Origin: Promethearchaeota archaeon
GTDB taxonomy: Archaea; Asgardarchaeota; Lokiarchaeia; Sigyniarchaeales; SOKP01
DNA: 45,426 nucleotides
Direction of reading: 5' to 3'
NCBI GenBank assembly: GCA_019058015.1
Contig: JAHLWH010000232.1
Location: 1-45,426, forward strand
The position numbers and the translations under genes are program-made. The notes beneath the pieces are model-generated. The model made no database searches. It worked only from the letters and a program-made list of their open reading frames with translations, and was not told where the DNA came from. Positions 25,809-34,454 of this stretch are shown one piece after another. Position 1 is the first letter of the stretch. Each line of letters begins with the position of its first letter.

Positions 25809-27098
25809 ATGTCTTCAAGTTATCTATTAGAAATAATTCGAAAAAAAACAATTCATTTGAAGATATTTACTTTTTTTAATTATTTTATTTCAGTTTTTTA
25901 TATGGTCTTCATTTTGATTTGGCTTAATCAAAACAATGTTAGTATCGCTGAAATATTTGGTTATAATTTAGCAATTATTATTATTATCGCAATTTTTTCT
26001 AATATTTTTTCCCATATCTCAGATAAAATGAATAATCGACTAATTTTTATTCAAATTAGTAATTTCACATACCCAATCGGAGTACTTTTCATTGCTTTTA
26101 AAGTTAATTTTATAACAATTATGATCTTTGCGTTCTTAACTAATTCGTTAAGTCGGGAGACATTTATTACTGCCTTAATATATGAGGTGATTGAAAAACG
26201 AGAAATTCTCACAAAAGTTGAAACTACTAATTTTGAAAAGAAAAAAGCAAAAGAATATGCTAAAACCCGAATAATGGGATCCCTTGGATGGGCTGCTGGA
26301 GCTCCGATCGCAGGATATCTAATAGAATTGTATGGATTTCCATTTGTGTTTTTATTATGCGCATTAGGGTATATAATTCTAGCATCTTATTTTTATATTT
26401 TAACTAAGGATTTTAAACAAATATTAAATATAGAAAGAAAAGAAACAAATAGCAATATTAAATCTCTTGCTGCTAATAATAAAATTTTGTATAGAAAATA
26501 TGAATTCCTCGGTTTATTGATTATTGCGGGTATTTTTGAAATTGGATTAGTATTAGCAGTTAACATTAAAACAATATACGCAACAGAACTCGGAGGAAGT
26601 TTAGTTTTTGTAGGACTACTCGCATGTTTATGGGCTAGTTTTGAAGTACCATTATTTTTTCTTTCGAGTAAAATTACTGAAAAATATAACTATATATATC
26701 CATTGATGCTAGGCGTGATTTTCATTCTTATAAAAAACCTTTTTTACATCTATATAATAACTCCCGATAATATTTTCTTATTCTTACTGTTAGAAATCTT
26801 TAATCAGTTTGGAATAATGTGGCCTGCTTTAACATATGCGATAAATCAGATTTTTGCAAAACAAAAAAAGGCACTTGGCACAAGTATGTATATTTCCATT
26901 GTAGTTTCAGCTGGATTTGTTGGAAATTTACTAGGTATGGTTCTTGCAAATTTATACAATATTGGAGGGTCCTACAAGGATTATCAAATATTATTTATAT
27001 TTAGTATGATTTTTACAGTAATCTCATTAATTTGCTATATAATTTTAATAATTGTACGCAGAAATTATAATAAAATTAAGAAAATACTTCCTCCTTAA
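25809..27098 (+). CDS. MFS transporter
   Basis: A 429-residue protein with about 12 membrane segments. The loop between helices 4 and 5 reads AKTRIMGSLGWAAGAPIAG, a major facilitator pattern close to the LacY/nucleoside-symporter-like subgroup. It is on the plus strand between an oppF relict and a GH94 relict, inside the oligosaccharide locus. A role in sugar uptake or export is plausible but unproven. It is very hydrophobic and AT-rich, unlike the opp genes. The stop codon lies in a 12-bp palindrome (27091-27102). Confidence 0.8.
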   Translation: MSSSYLLEIIRKKTIHLKIFTFFNYFISVFYMVFILIWLNQNNVSIAEIFGYNLAIIIIIAIFSNIFSHISDKMNNRLIFIQISNFTYPIGVLFIAFKVNFITIMIFAFLTNSLSRETFITALIYEVIEKREILTKVETTNFEKKKAKEYAKTRIMGSLGWAAGAPIAGYLIELYGFPFVFLLCALGYIILASYFYILTKDFKQILNIERKETNSNIKSLAANNKILYRKYEFLGLLIIAGIFEIGLVLAVNIKTIYATELGGSLVFVGLLACLWASFEVPLFFLSSKITEKYNYIYPLMLGVIFILIKNLFYIYIITPDNIFLFLLLEIFNQFGIMWPALTYAINQIFAKQKKALGTSMYISIVVSAGFVGNLLGMVLANLYNIGGSYKDYQILFIFSMIFTVISLICYIILIIVRRNYNKIKKILPP

Positions 27099-27109
27099 GG
27101 AGAGAATAA

Positions 27110-27153
27110 CTCACTTTTATCGGTGGGCATAATATATTATAGATAAAAATGAG
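27110..27153 (+). terminator. Hairpin after the MFS gene
   Basis: CTCACTTTTATC (27110-27121) and GATAAAAATGAG (27142-27153) form a 12-bp stem with one mismatch and a 20-nt loop, starting 12 nt after the MFS stop; T-rich DNA follows. It may stop or stabilise the transcript, though archaeal termination usually relies on T runs alone. Confidence 0.35.
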
Positions 27154-27254
27154 AAATTAAGGTTATAATTTTTGTTTTTATTAAAAATAATTATCTTGAT
27201 AATGTATCAGTATGATGCCCCAATTCTAGATTTATAATTTTTAGGATACAATAA

Positions 27255-27690
27255 TTATCCCATTAACACTTCAATATCATGTTTTTTGCCATCTTTAAAT
27301 ACTGGTAAGAGATTATTTTCTTGTTTTATATTATCTACTTTAACTTCTTTTATTCTTTTAGATAGATGTTCTGGATTTTGAACTTGAATATCATAAATTG
27401 CATTCCTGAAGTATCGAATGGCTCTGAATTTATCCCATTTTTTTGGAATACATGGGTCTATCTTTAAACCATGAAAATCTGATCGTATTCCAAGAATCCA
27501 ATCTGTCGCAGCTTTCATTGTCCATGATGCTGTTCCTGTAAGCCATGAATTTTTCGCAGCTCCGAATTTTGGATGATCCTTACCTGTAATCATTTGAGAA
27601 TAGATGTAGGGTTCAGTTTGATCTATTTCTGCAATTTTATTTTTACTAGTTGGTGCAATTTTTGTGAAATATTCAAATGCTTTAAAAACA
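27255..27690 (-). pseudogene. Truncated GH94 relict (C-terminal ~140 codons)
   Basis: The minus-strand frame from about 27690 to the stop at 27255 reads IAPTSKNKIAEIDQTEPYIY through MITGKDHPKFGAAKNSWLTG to the end. It matches the last ~140 residues of the GH94 enzyme at 23186 with only scattered changes (GDDHPK/GKDHPK, ASWSMKVATE/ASWTMKAATD). Upstream of about 27690 the similarity ends and a stop appears. The catalytic aspartate region is missing, so it is inactive. The reading frame is still open, so the decay is recent or the piece arose by duplication of the gene end. Confidence 0.9.
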
Positions 27691-27808
27691 AATGAAGTGA
27701 GTAATTAAAAAAAAATTTTTAAAACAAAATAAACTTTGAGGAATAGAAGAAAATATCTTTGAAGGAATTAGCAATATTTTTCCATAAAAAAAAAGAGAAT
27801 ATTAAGTC

Positions 27809-30346
27809 ATGAACATCAAGTTATCATTAGATAAAGAATGGCAAATGCAGTCTTCTGAAAAGGTGTCCAAACATGGTGAAACGATTTCAACAATTGATTT
27901 CGACCCAGAAGATTGGTATAAAGTTGAAATTCCGACAACTATAATAAACGGTCTTCTGCAGAATAAAAAAATCGAGGACCCTTATTATGGACTTAATCTT
28001 AAATCATTAGCGGGATACAAAAAAGAAGTAACAACTCAAAACTTCGAAAGTCATTATAAACCAGATGATAGTCCTTATAGAAGCTCTTGGTGGTTCAGGA
28101 AAGAATTCAAATTAGATAATTCCTTTGATAGTAATAAGCAATTTTGGTTGTTTTTCGAGGGTATAAATTATTCTGCAAATATTTGGCTAAATGGACACCG
28201 GATTTCGGGTACTGATTATGTTATTGGATCATATAGACAATTTGATTTTAATATAACTCATTTAACAAAGCAAGAATCAATAAATGTACTTGCTTTAGAA
28301 ATTTTTTCACCAAATCCAGACGATCTAAACATAAGTTTCGTTGACTGGTGTCCTCTCCCACCTGATGACGATATGGGTATTTGGCAACCTGTGACTCTTT
28401 ATTCTACTGGCCCTGTTGCTATAAAAAATCCTTTTGTGAGGAACAAACTAAACATTGAAACATTAACCGAAGCAGAATTAATAATAAGCGCAGAATTACA
28501 GAATAATCAAAAAGAAGAAATTAAAGCAACCTTACAAGGAAAAGTAGAAGAAATTAATTTTAGTAAAGAAATTATTTTGGATCCAAATGAAAAGAAAATA
28601 GTTGAGTTTCCTTATATAAGAATAAATAACCCTCGTGTATGGTGGCCATATCAGTTAGGTTTACCTGAGTTGTATAAGCTGAATCTTCAAGTTAAAGTTA
28701 AAGATGAGGTTTCTGATTCTGCTGAAATCACATTTGGAATAAGAGACATAAAATCTACTATAAATGATCACGGATCACGTGTATTTACTATAAATGGTCA
28801 TGATATTCTTATATATGGTGCTGCTTGGACTCCAGATATGATGTTACGTCAATCTAAAGAACAAGATGCAATTGATATTGCGTTTGTTAAAAATCTCAAT
28901 TTGAACACTGTTAGATTTGAGGGCAAACTCGCAACAGATCATTTCTGGAATTTATGCGATAAAGAAGGAATTCTTATTCTAGCAGGTTGGTGTTGTTGTT
29001 CATTTTGGGAGAAATGGAAGTATTGGAAAAAAGGTGATATTAGAATTGCAGAAGAATCATTACGGTCTCAGATTCTTAGATTACGAAATCATCCGAGTTT
29101 TATTGCGTGGCTTTATGGAAGTGATTTTCCACCGCCAGGATCAGTTGAGAGAGTTTATCTCAAGGTGTTAAAAGAAACATACAATGGTCTTCCTGCAATA
29201 TCAAATGCGTCTAGTCGTCCTTCTGATTTAATGGGTGAAACTGGAGTAAAAATGACTGGTCCTTATACATATGTTCCCCCAATCTATTGGTACTCACAAG
29301 AAAGAGCAGGTGCCGCTAGCGGCTTCAATACAGAAACGGGACCCGATGTATGTATCCCCCCTTTTGAGAGTTTACAACTGATGTTACCTGAAGGTCATAG
29401 GCATGTTGGAAGCGATGTTTGGAATTATCATACAGGGCTCGGTGATTTTAACAATACGAAAATAATTGAAGAAGCAATCGAAAAACGATATGGTAAAACA
29501 AAGGATTTAGAAGATTTTGCAAATACAGCTCAAGTATTGGCTTATGAATGTTGGAGGGCAATGTACGAAGCTCATACAAGAAATTTTCCTAAAGCGACTG
29601 GAGTTATTGGCTGGATGCTGTGCAGTGCTTGGCCAAGCCTTATTTGGCAATTGTACGATTATTATCTTAATCCTAATGGGGCATTCTTTGGGACTAAGAA
29701 GGCATGTGAGCCACTTCATATCCAATACTCCTACGATGACGCCTCGGTAATTATAATCAATAAGACTCTTCAGAAAAAGCAGAATCTTACTGCTACTATT
29801 AAGGTTCTCAATATGGATCTTGAGGAAAAATACCTTCATTCAATAACAAATATATTGATTGATAGATACTCTAAAAAGGAACTTTTAACAATCCCAAAAA
29901 TCAATGGCCTCTCTAAAGTGTATTTTTTAATTCTTACTCTTGAAGAGGAATCAACTATTATTAGTCGGAACTTTTACTGGCTTTCATTAAAAAATGATAT
30001 TTTCAAAAAAAAGGATGAATGGTTTTACACACCATTAAAAGAACATGCAGATATGAGTGCTTTACGACATCTTACAAAAGCCGAAATAAAAAAATCTTTT
30101 AACATAAATGAAAATGAGGATCAATATGAGATCTCTATAGACCTTGAAAATACTTCTAATACGATTGCTTTCTTTCTTAGAATTTTCCTAATCGGTGAAA
30201 AAACTGAAAAAATTATTACTCCTGTGTATTTAAATGATAATTACATAAGTCTTTTACCATCAGAAAGAAGGAAAATTACTGGTTATATTCCTAAGAAAAG
30301 TGTAACTGAAAATTTGATCATTAAAGTTAAAGGTTGGAATTGTTAA
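27809..30346 (+). CDS. GH2 glycosidase, exo-beta-D-glucosaminidase-like
   Basis: An 845-residue GH2 enzyme: an N-terminal sugar-binding domain (SWWFRKEFKL, FFEGINYSANIWLNG), an immunoglobulin-like domain (VWWPYQLGLPELYKL), a TIM barrel and C-terminal beta domains. In most GH2 enzymes the acid/base is Glu in an N-E pair. Here the site reads IAWLYGSDFPPP, with Asp at D439. The nucleophile is E509 in GFNTETGPDVCIPP. The Asp/Glu pair, 70 residues apart, matches exo-beta-glucosaminidase CsxA (D469/E541) rather than beta-mannosidase. It would remove GlcN from the ends of chitosan-type oligosaccharides. No signal peptide. It is convergent with oppF, with 15 nt between stops. Confidence 0.85.
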   Translation: MNIKLSLDKEWQMQSSEKVSKHGETISTIDFDPEDWYKVEIPTTIINGLLQNKKIEDPYYGLNLKSLAGYKKEVTTQNFESHYKPDDSPYRSSWWFRKEFKLDNSFDSNKQFWLFFEGINYSANIWLNGHRISGTDYVIGSYRQFDFNITHLTKQESINVLALEIFSPNPDDLNISFVDWCPLPPDDDMGIWQPVTLYSTGPVAIKNPFVRNKLNIETLTEAELIISAELQNNQKEEIKATLQGKVEEINFSKEIILDPNEKKIVEFPYIRINNPRVWWPYQLGLPELYKLNLQVKVKDEVSDSAEITFGIRDIKSTINDHGSRVFTINGHDILIYGAAWTPDMMLRQSKEQDAIDIAFVKNLNLNTVRFEGKLATDHFWNLCDKEGILILAGWCCCSFWEKWKYWKKGDIRIAEESLRSQILRLRNHPSFIAWLYGSDFPPPGSVERVYLKVLKETYNGLPAISNASSRPSDLMGETGVKMTGPYTYVPPIYWYSQERAGAASGFNTETGPDVCIPPFESLQLMLPEGHRHVGSDVWNYHTGLGDFNNTKIIEEAIEKRYGKTKDLEDFANTAQVLAYECWRAMYEAHTRNFPKATGVIGWMLCSAWPSLIWQLYDYYLNPNGAFFGTKKACEPLHIQYSYDDASVIIINKTLQKKQNLTATIKVLNMDLEEKYLHSITNILIDRYSKKELLTIPKINGLSKVYFLILTLEEESTIISRNFYWLSLKNDIFKKKDEWFYTPLKEHADMSALRHLTKAEIKKSFNINENEDQYEISIDLENTSNTIAFFLRIFLIGEKTEKIITPVYLNDNYISLLPSERRKITGYIPKKSVTENLIIKVKGWNC

Positions 30347-30361
30347 AGTTAGATTATTATA

Positions 30362-31162
30362 TTAACTAAGATCCCACTGTCGATAAAGACTTGGTACACT
30401 AGCTAATAAATTCTTGGTGTATGGATTGGTAGGATTAAGGAAAACATCTTTCGTTGGACCTTTCTCAACTACAAGCCCTTTTTGCATAACTAATACTCGA
30501 TCAGAGATGTATTGAGCTTGTCCTATATCATGGGTAATAAAAATCACTGATAATCCTTCTTTTTTTCTTATCATTTCAAGGAGATTCAAAATACTTGCAC
30601 GTGAGGAGGCATCAATCATACTCGTTGGTTCATCGGCAATCAATAAATTAGGTTTGATAAGTAAAATCCTTGCCAGGAGAAAACGTTGTAACTGTCCTCC
30701 ACTGATTTGATATGGATATCGACCTAAAACTTCTTTTGCATTGATTCCTATTTCTTTAAATACGTTCTCAATAAGATTCTTTTTATCACTCTTGGAAATC
30801 TTACCGTAACGGAAATCAATTGCTTGATTTAAAACGCGATCAACTTTATAAAAATAATTGAAGGAGCTATATGGATCCTGAAAGATAATCTGGACAAGTT
30901 TATAATAATCTTGTAATCTAATTGTATTAATATCTTTACCATTAAAATATATAAGACCGCTAGTTGGCTGAATTAATCGTAAAATCATATTCGCTACCGT
31001 TGTTTTACCACTACCACTCTCCCCCACCAAAGACAAAATCTCTCCTTTATTTATTTTGAAAGATATATCTTTCGCACCAACTACTTTAGTTGGCCTTATT
31101 AATCCTGAAGTATATATCTTGGTTAGTTTATCAACTTCTAAAAGTTCTTTATTTTCTATCAT
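30362..31162 (-). CDS. oppF: Oligopeptide/oligosaccharide ABC transporter ATPase (OppF/DppF type)
   Basis: An ABC ATPase with Walker A GESGSGKTT, Q-loop IFQDPYSS, signature ISGGQLQRF, Walker B LLIADEPTS and the H-loop FITHD. It ends with the OppF-type PTNPYTKNLL...SVPSLYRQWDLS. It is the last gene of a five-gene importer operon. I choose ATG 31162, which has AGGTG about 7 nt upstream. A GTG at 31171, touching the oppD stop, would add three residues. Confidence 0.92.
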   Translation of the reverse strand: MIENKELLEVDKLTKIYTSGLIRPTKVVGAKDISFKINKGEILSLVGESGSGKTTVANMILRLIQPTSGLIYFNGKDINTIRLQDYYKLVQIIFQDPYSSFNYFYKVDRVLNQAIDFRYGKISKSDKKNLIENVFKEIGINAKEVLGRYPYQISGGQLQRFLLARILLIKPNLLIADEPTSMIDASSRASILNLLEMIRKKEGLSVIFITHDIGQAQYISDRVLVMQKGLVVEKGPTKDVFLNPTNPYTKNLLASVPSLYRQWDLS

Positions 31163-31171
31163 AAATAACAC

Positions 31172-32185
31172 CTATTTATAAAGCCAGCACCTAACTGGAT
31201 GTTCTTTATTTATTGGTTCAAAAAATGGAGGATGTTCGGTCTTGCAGATGGGCATACATTCTGGGCAACGTGGGTGAAATCGACAACCAGATGGAGGGAA
31301 CCTCAGATCAGGAGGTTGTCCCGGGATACTCCCCAAATCACTTTCTGGGGAACCATCAGGGTTGAATGATACAATAGAAGAAATTAATCCTTTGGTATAG
31401 GGGTGAAGAGGTGAGTTAATAATATCTTCCATGGTACCATCTTCCGCAATCCTTCCTGCATACATGATAATACACCTATCGCATATTTGGCGAAGAGTAG
31501 GGATATCATGGGAAATGAATATAATTGTTCCGATTATCCCCACGTTTTTTAAATTTAAAAGCATTTTTATAAGAAGTTTTTGAGTGGTAACATCTAAAGC
31601 ACTCGTTGGTTCATCGACTATTAGGAGATTTGGATTCCATAAGGTAGATATCGCTATAATTGTCCGTTGTTTCATTCCTCCACTGAGTTCATGTGGATAA
31701 CGCTCAAGAACTGTTTTATCCAGTCCTAGGGTTTCAAAATGGTTAATTACAAATTTGAGAACCTTTGTCTTATCGGGTTTTACACCAGTACGTTCTGTCA
31801 TCACATCTAATATGAAATTTTTTATCTTTTTAACCGGATTCAACGAGTTCATTGATGCTTGTGGTACATATGCTAGAATTTTGCAGCAAACATCTTTCCT
31901 TAAAGTCTCTTCGTCTATTTCACATATATTACTATCTTCGATCATAATTGTTCCTCCTTCGTAATGTAACACGGGTACATAGGTGCCTGAAATGAGCTCC
32001 GCTAACGTAGTTTTACCACAACCCGATTCTCCAGAAATACCAACTATTTCTCCCCTATTGATCTTAAATGAGACTCCATCAACAGCAAAAACGACACCAA
32101 AAGTACCTTTGTAGTATCCCTTAAGATCATCAATTGCGAGTACAACATTTGACGTTTGTGATGGACTTTTTTTAAGGTTCTTCAT
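31172..32185 (-). CDS. oppD: Oligopeptide/oligosaccharide ABC transporter ATPase (OppD/DppD type)
   Basis: An ABC ATPase of 337 residues with Walker A GESGCGKTT, signature LSGGMKQR, Walker B LLIVDEPTSALD and the H-loop FISHD. The C-terminal extension typical of OppD carries four cysteines: CRFHPRCPECMPIC and a later C (PVRCWLYK), a Fe-S or zinc site in the family. Pairs with OppF to energise the permeases. It starts 49 nt after the oppC stop. Confidence 0.93.
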   Translation of the reverse strand: MKNLKKSPSQTSNVVLAIDDLKGYYKGTFGVVFAVDGVSFKINRGEIVGISGESGCGKTTLAELISGTYVPVLHYEGGTIMIEDSNICEIDEETLRKDVCCKILAYVPQASMNSLNPVKKIKNFILDVMTERTGVKPDKTKVLKFVINHFETLGLDKTVLERYPHELSGGMKQRTIIAISTLWNPNLLIVDEPTSALDVTTQKLLIKMLLNLKNVGIIGTIIFISHDIPTLRQICDRCIIMYAGRIAEDGTMEDIINSPLHPYTKGLISSIVSFNPDGSPESDLGSIPGQPPDLRFPPSGCRFHPRCPECMPICKTEHPPFFEPINKEHPVRCWLYK

Positions 32186-32234
32186 ATCATATATTTACCT
32201 TTTTATAAGTTTGTCAAAGATATAAATCAAAAGA

Positions 32235-33128
32235 TTACTTTTTACGCAATCTTGGATTGAAGAGTTCAACCATACTAGAGTGCATTGAATAGAATAAAAT
32301 GATGAACATAGACAATACAATACCTGGAGGTGCCCAGAGGTGTATGTATCCATTTATCACATGGGAATCCTGAACACTATCATACAACATCTTCCCTAGA
32401 GTGATATCAGTGGTTTGCCCTAGACCTATCAGTGAAATACCTGCCTCAAGCCCAATCCCGATGCTCATCATGATGGCAAACACCAACATAATATAAGAAA
32501 TCATGTTGGGTAAGACTTCCAAAATTGCGATCTTTATACCGCTTACACCAGTGATTTTCGAGACATTAACAAAGGCTCGCTCTTTTAAGCTAAGGACTTG
32601 AGCCCTGATGCTTCGCGCGGCCCAAGGCCAGCTGAAAAGGACTATAAATATCGCTACGACAAACATCGAACGTTGCTGCACCATACTCGCCAATAGTATA
32701 AGAAAGGGGATTTGGGGGAACACCAGAAAGATATTAGTAATTAATCCGAATGCTTCATCGAGGATTCCACCTTTAAAGGTGCCAACTGCGCCTATTAATG
32801 TCGCGATTAATGTACAAAAGATGGCAACAAAAAAGCCCAGAACAAACGAGTTTCTTGCACCATGCATAAGGACCACCAAATTGTCACGACCCTTTTGATC
32901 TGTTCCAAGTGGAAATCTAAGAGATGGTTCCCCATAAATACGGGGGAGTAATTTTAATTCACCACCTAGCAGTCTCTCTTCTAAATAGATTTTATCTGGA
33001 TCAGGATAGATCACTGCAGCAATAAAAATTATCATCAGTAAAGATATAAATAAACCAATTGAGATCACTTCTCGGGAATGGAATTTAATTAATCCCTGAA
33101 ATCGATTAAATAATTTTTTTACATTCAT
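32235..33128 (-). CDS. oppC: ABC transporter permease (OppC/DppC type)
   Basis: A 297-residue inner permease with an N-terminal helix, the OppC-specific periplasmic-side segment (PRIYGEPSLRFPLGTDQKGRD), about five further helices and the EAA loop (RAQVLSLKERAFVNVSKITG). It begins 2 nt after the oppB stop, showing translational coupling. Confidence 0.93.
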   Translation of the reverse strand: MNVKKLFNRFQGLIKFHSREVISIGLFISLLMIIFIAAVIYPDPDKIYLEERLLGGELKLLPRIYGEPSLRFPLGTDQKGRDNLVVLMHGARNSFVLGFFVAIFCTLIATLIGAVGTFKGGILDEAFGLITNIFLVFPQIPFLILLASMVQQRSMFVVAIFIVLFSWPWAARSIRAQVLSLKERAFVNVSKITGVSGIKIAILEVLPNMISYIMLVFAIMMSIGIGLEAGISLIGLGQTTDITLGKMLYDSVQDSHVINGYIHLWAPPGIVLSMFIILFYSMHSSMVELFNPRLRKK

Positions 33129-33130
33129 CT

Positions 33131-34195
33131 TTAGACCTCATGACCAGTTCTTATTCGGGGATCTATAAAGCCATAGGTAATATCGATCAAAAAATTCCCG
33201 AATACTACTATTATGATGGTGATAATAAAGGTCCCGATAATTAAGGGGTAATCTCGACCGGTAGCAGCATAAAAGAAAATATCCCCTAGTCCGGGCCATA
33301 AAAAAACATATTCAATGATCATAGTAGCACCGATCAAAGCATTAAAACGCAAATTCAAGCCAGTCAATTGGGGTAAAATAGCGTTGCGTTGTGCATATTG
33401 GCGTCTTTTGTTCTTACTGAAACCTAATTTTTTGGAGTACCACATATAATCTTGATCTAATTCATGAATAGTCATAGAGCGCATTCCAGTTGCCCAACCC
33501 CCAGCATCCGTCAAGAGTAAGGTGAGAAAGGGGAGAATATAATGGCTAACCAATCTAATTAACGTTGCAGGGTCGAACGAAGGAGCTGGTGGATAAGTAT
33601 AAGAAACTAGTCCAAGTTGATGGACAAAAATTTCCATGATTATTAAAGCCAACCAATAAAAGGGAGCTGCCATCAGAAAAATAAACAAATAATAGACAAG
33701 GGTATTCTTTTTACTTTTATGAAATCCAAGACGCCCTCCGACAAGATTGCCGAAAAAGAACGAAATTAACAGAGCGGGGATCACCAAAACCATTGTATAC
33801 GGAATGAACGGAATTACATAATCTCTTACACGCATAGGGTAATGGGAGTAAGTTGGACCAAAATCTAAACGAAGAAAATTAATCCAAAAATTTATATATT
33901 GTTCTAAGGGTGGTAAATCAAGCCCTAAATAGGAGCGAAGATCCTCTACTTTTCTTAGAAATGCAGCACGTTGAGCTTCAGTTAGACCAGGTGGTTCTAT
34001 AAACAATTGTCTCAGGGGGTCTCCAGGAATAAGTCGTGGAATAAGGTAAGCAAAAGAAACAGCAACGAAAAAGACAACAAAATAGAATACACCTTTTTTT
34101 AGGACGAATTTAAGATATGCATTGCTGGTGATTTTTCGAATCACTTTAATAATAGTGTTTTCTTCTTCAGGTTTTTCTTTAATCTCTACTAACAC
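33131..34195 (-). CDS. oppB: ABC transporter permease (OppB/DppB type)
   Basis: A 354-residue permease with a first helix near residues 35-55, the family element LIPGDPLRQLF, a long external loop, then the six-helix core with the EAA-type segment (YMWYSKKLGFSKNKRR) and the final GLGDIFFYAATGRDYPLIIG. The start is GTG at 34195, as no ATG lies near. It lies 259 nt after the binding-protein gene and is G+C-richer than flanking genes. Confidence 0.92.
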   Translation of the reverse strand: MLVEIKEKPEEENTIIKVIRKITSNAYLKFVLKKGVFYFVVFFVAVSFAYLIPRLIPGDPLRQLFIEPPGLTEAQRAAFLRKVEDLRSYLGLDLPPLEQYINFWINFLRLDFGPTYSHYPMRVRDYVIPFIPYTMVLVIPALLISFFFGNLVGGRLGFHKSKKNTLVYYLFIFLMAAPFYWLALIIMEIFVHQLGLVSYTYPPAPSFDPATLIRLVSHYILPFLTLLLTDAGGWATGMRSMTIHELDQDYMWYSKKLGFSKNKRRQYAQRNAILPQLTGLNLRFNALIGATMIIEYVFLWPGLGDIFFYAATGRDYPLIIGTFIITIIIVVFGNFLIDITYGFIDPRIRTGHEV

Positions 34196-34454
34196 TTCGG
34201 GTTCTATACTTATTGTTTTAATTTATTCTATATGTTTTATTCTATACGTTTTATAAATATTGATTAATCTATATTTAATCTTTTTTAATTATTAAAATAT
34301 CAGAATTTTTATTGTATTTTGAATAAGTTATTTTCGATAAAAAATTTTAATAAAACATTAAAAAGTTAATTAAAAATAACCCAATAAAATATATTGCTAT
34401 TAAATTTAAAAAAAAAAAAAATTATTTTTTGGAAATATATTATATATTAGTTTC

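Noticed and set aside
27809-30346. Beta-mannosidase
   Set aside because: The acid/base site is GSD rather than the Asn-Glu pair used by GH2 mannosidases.
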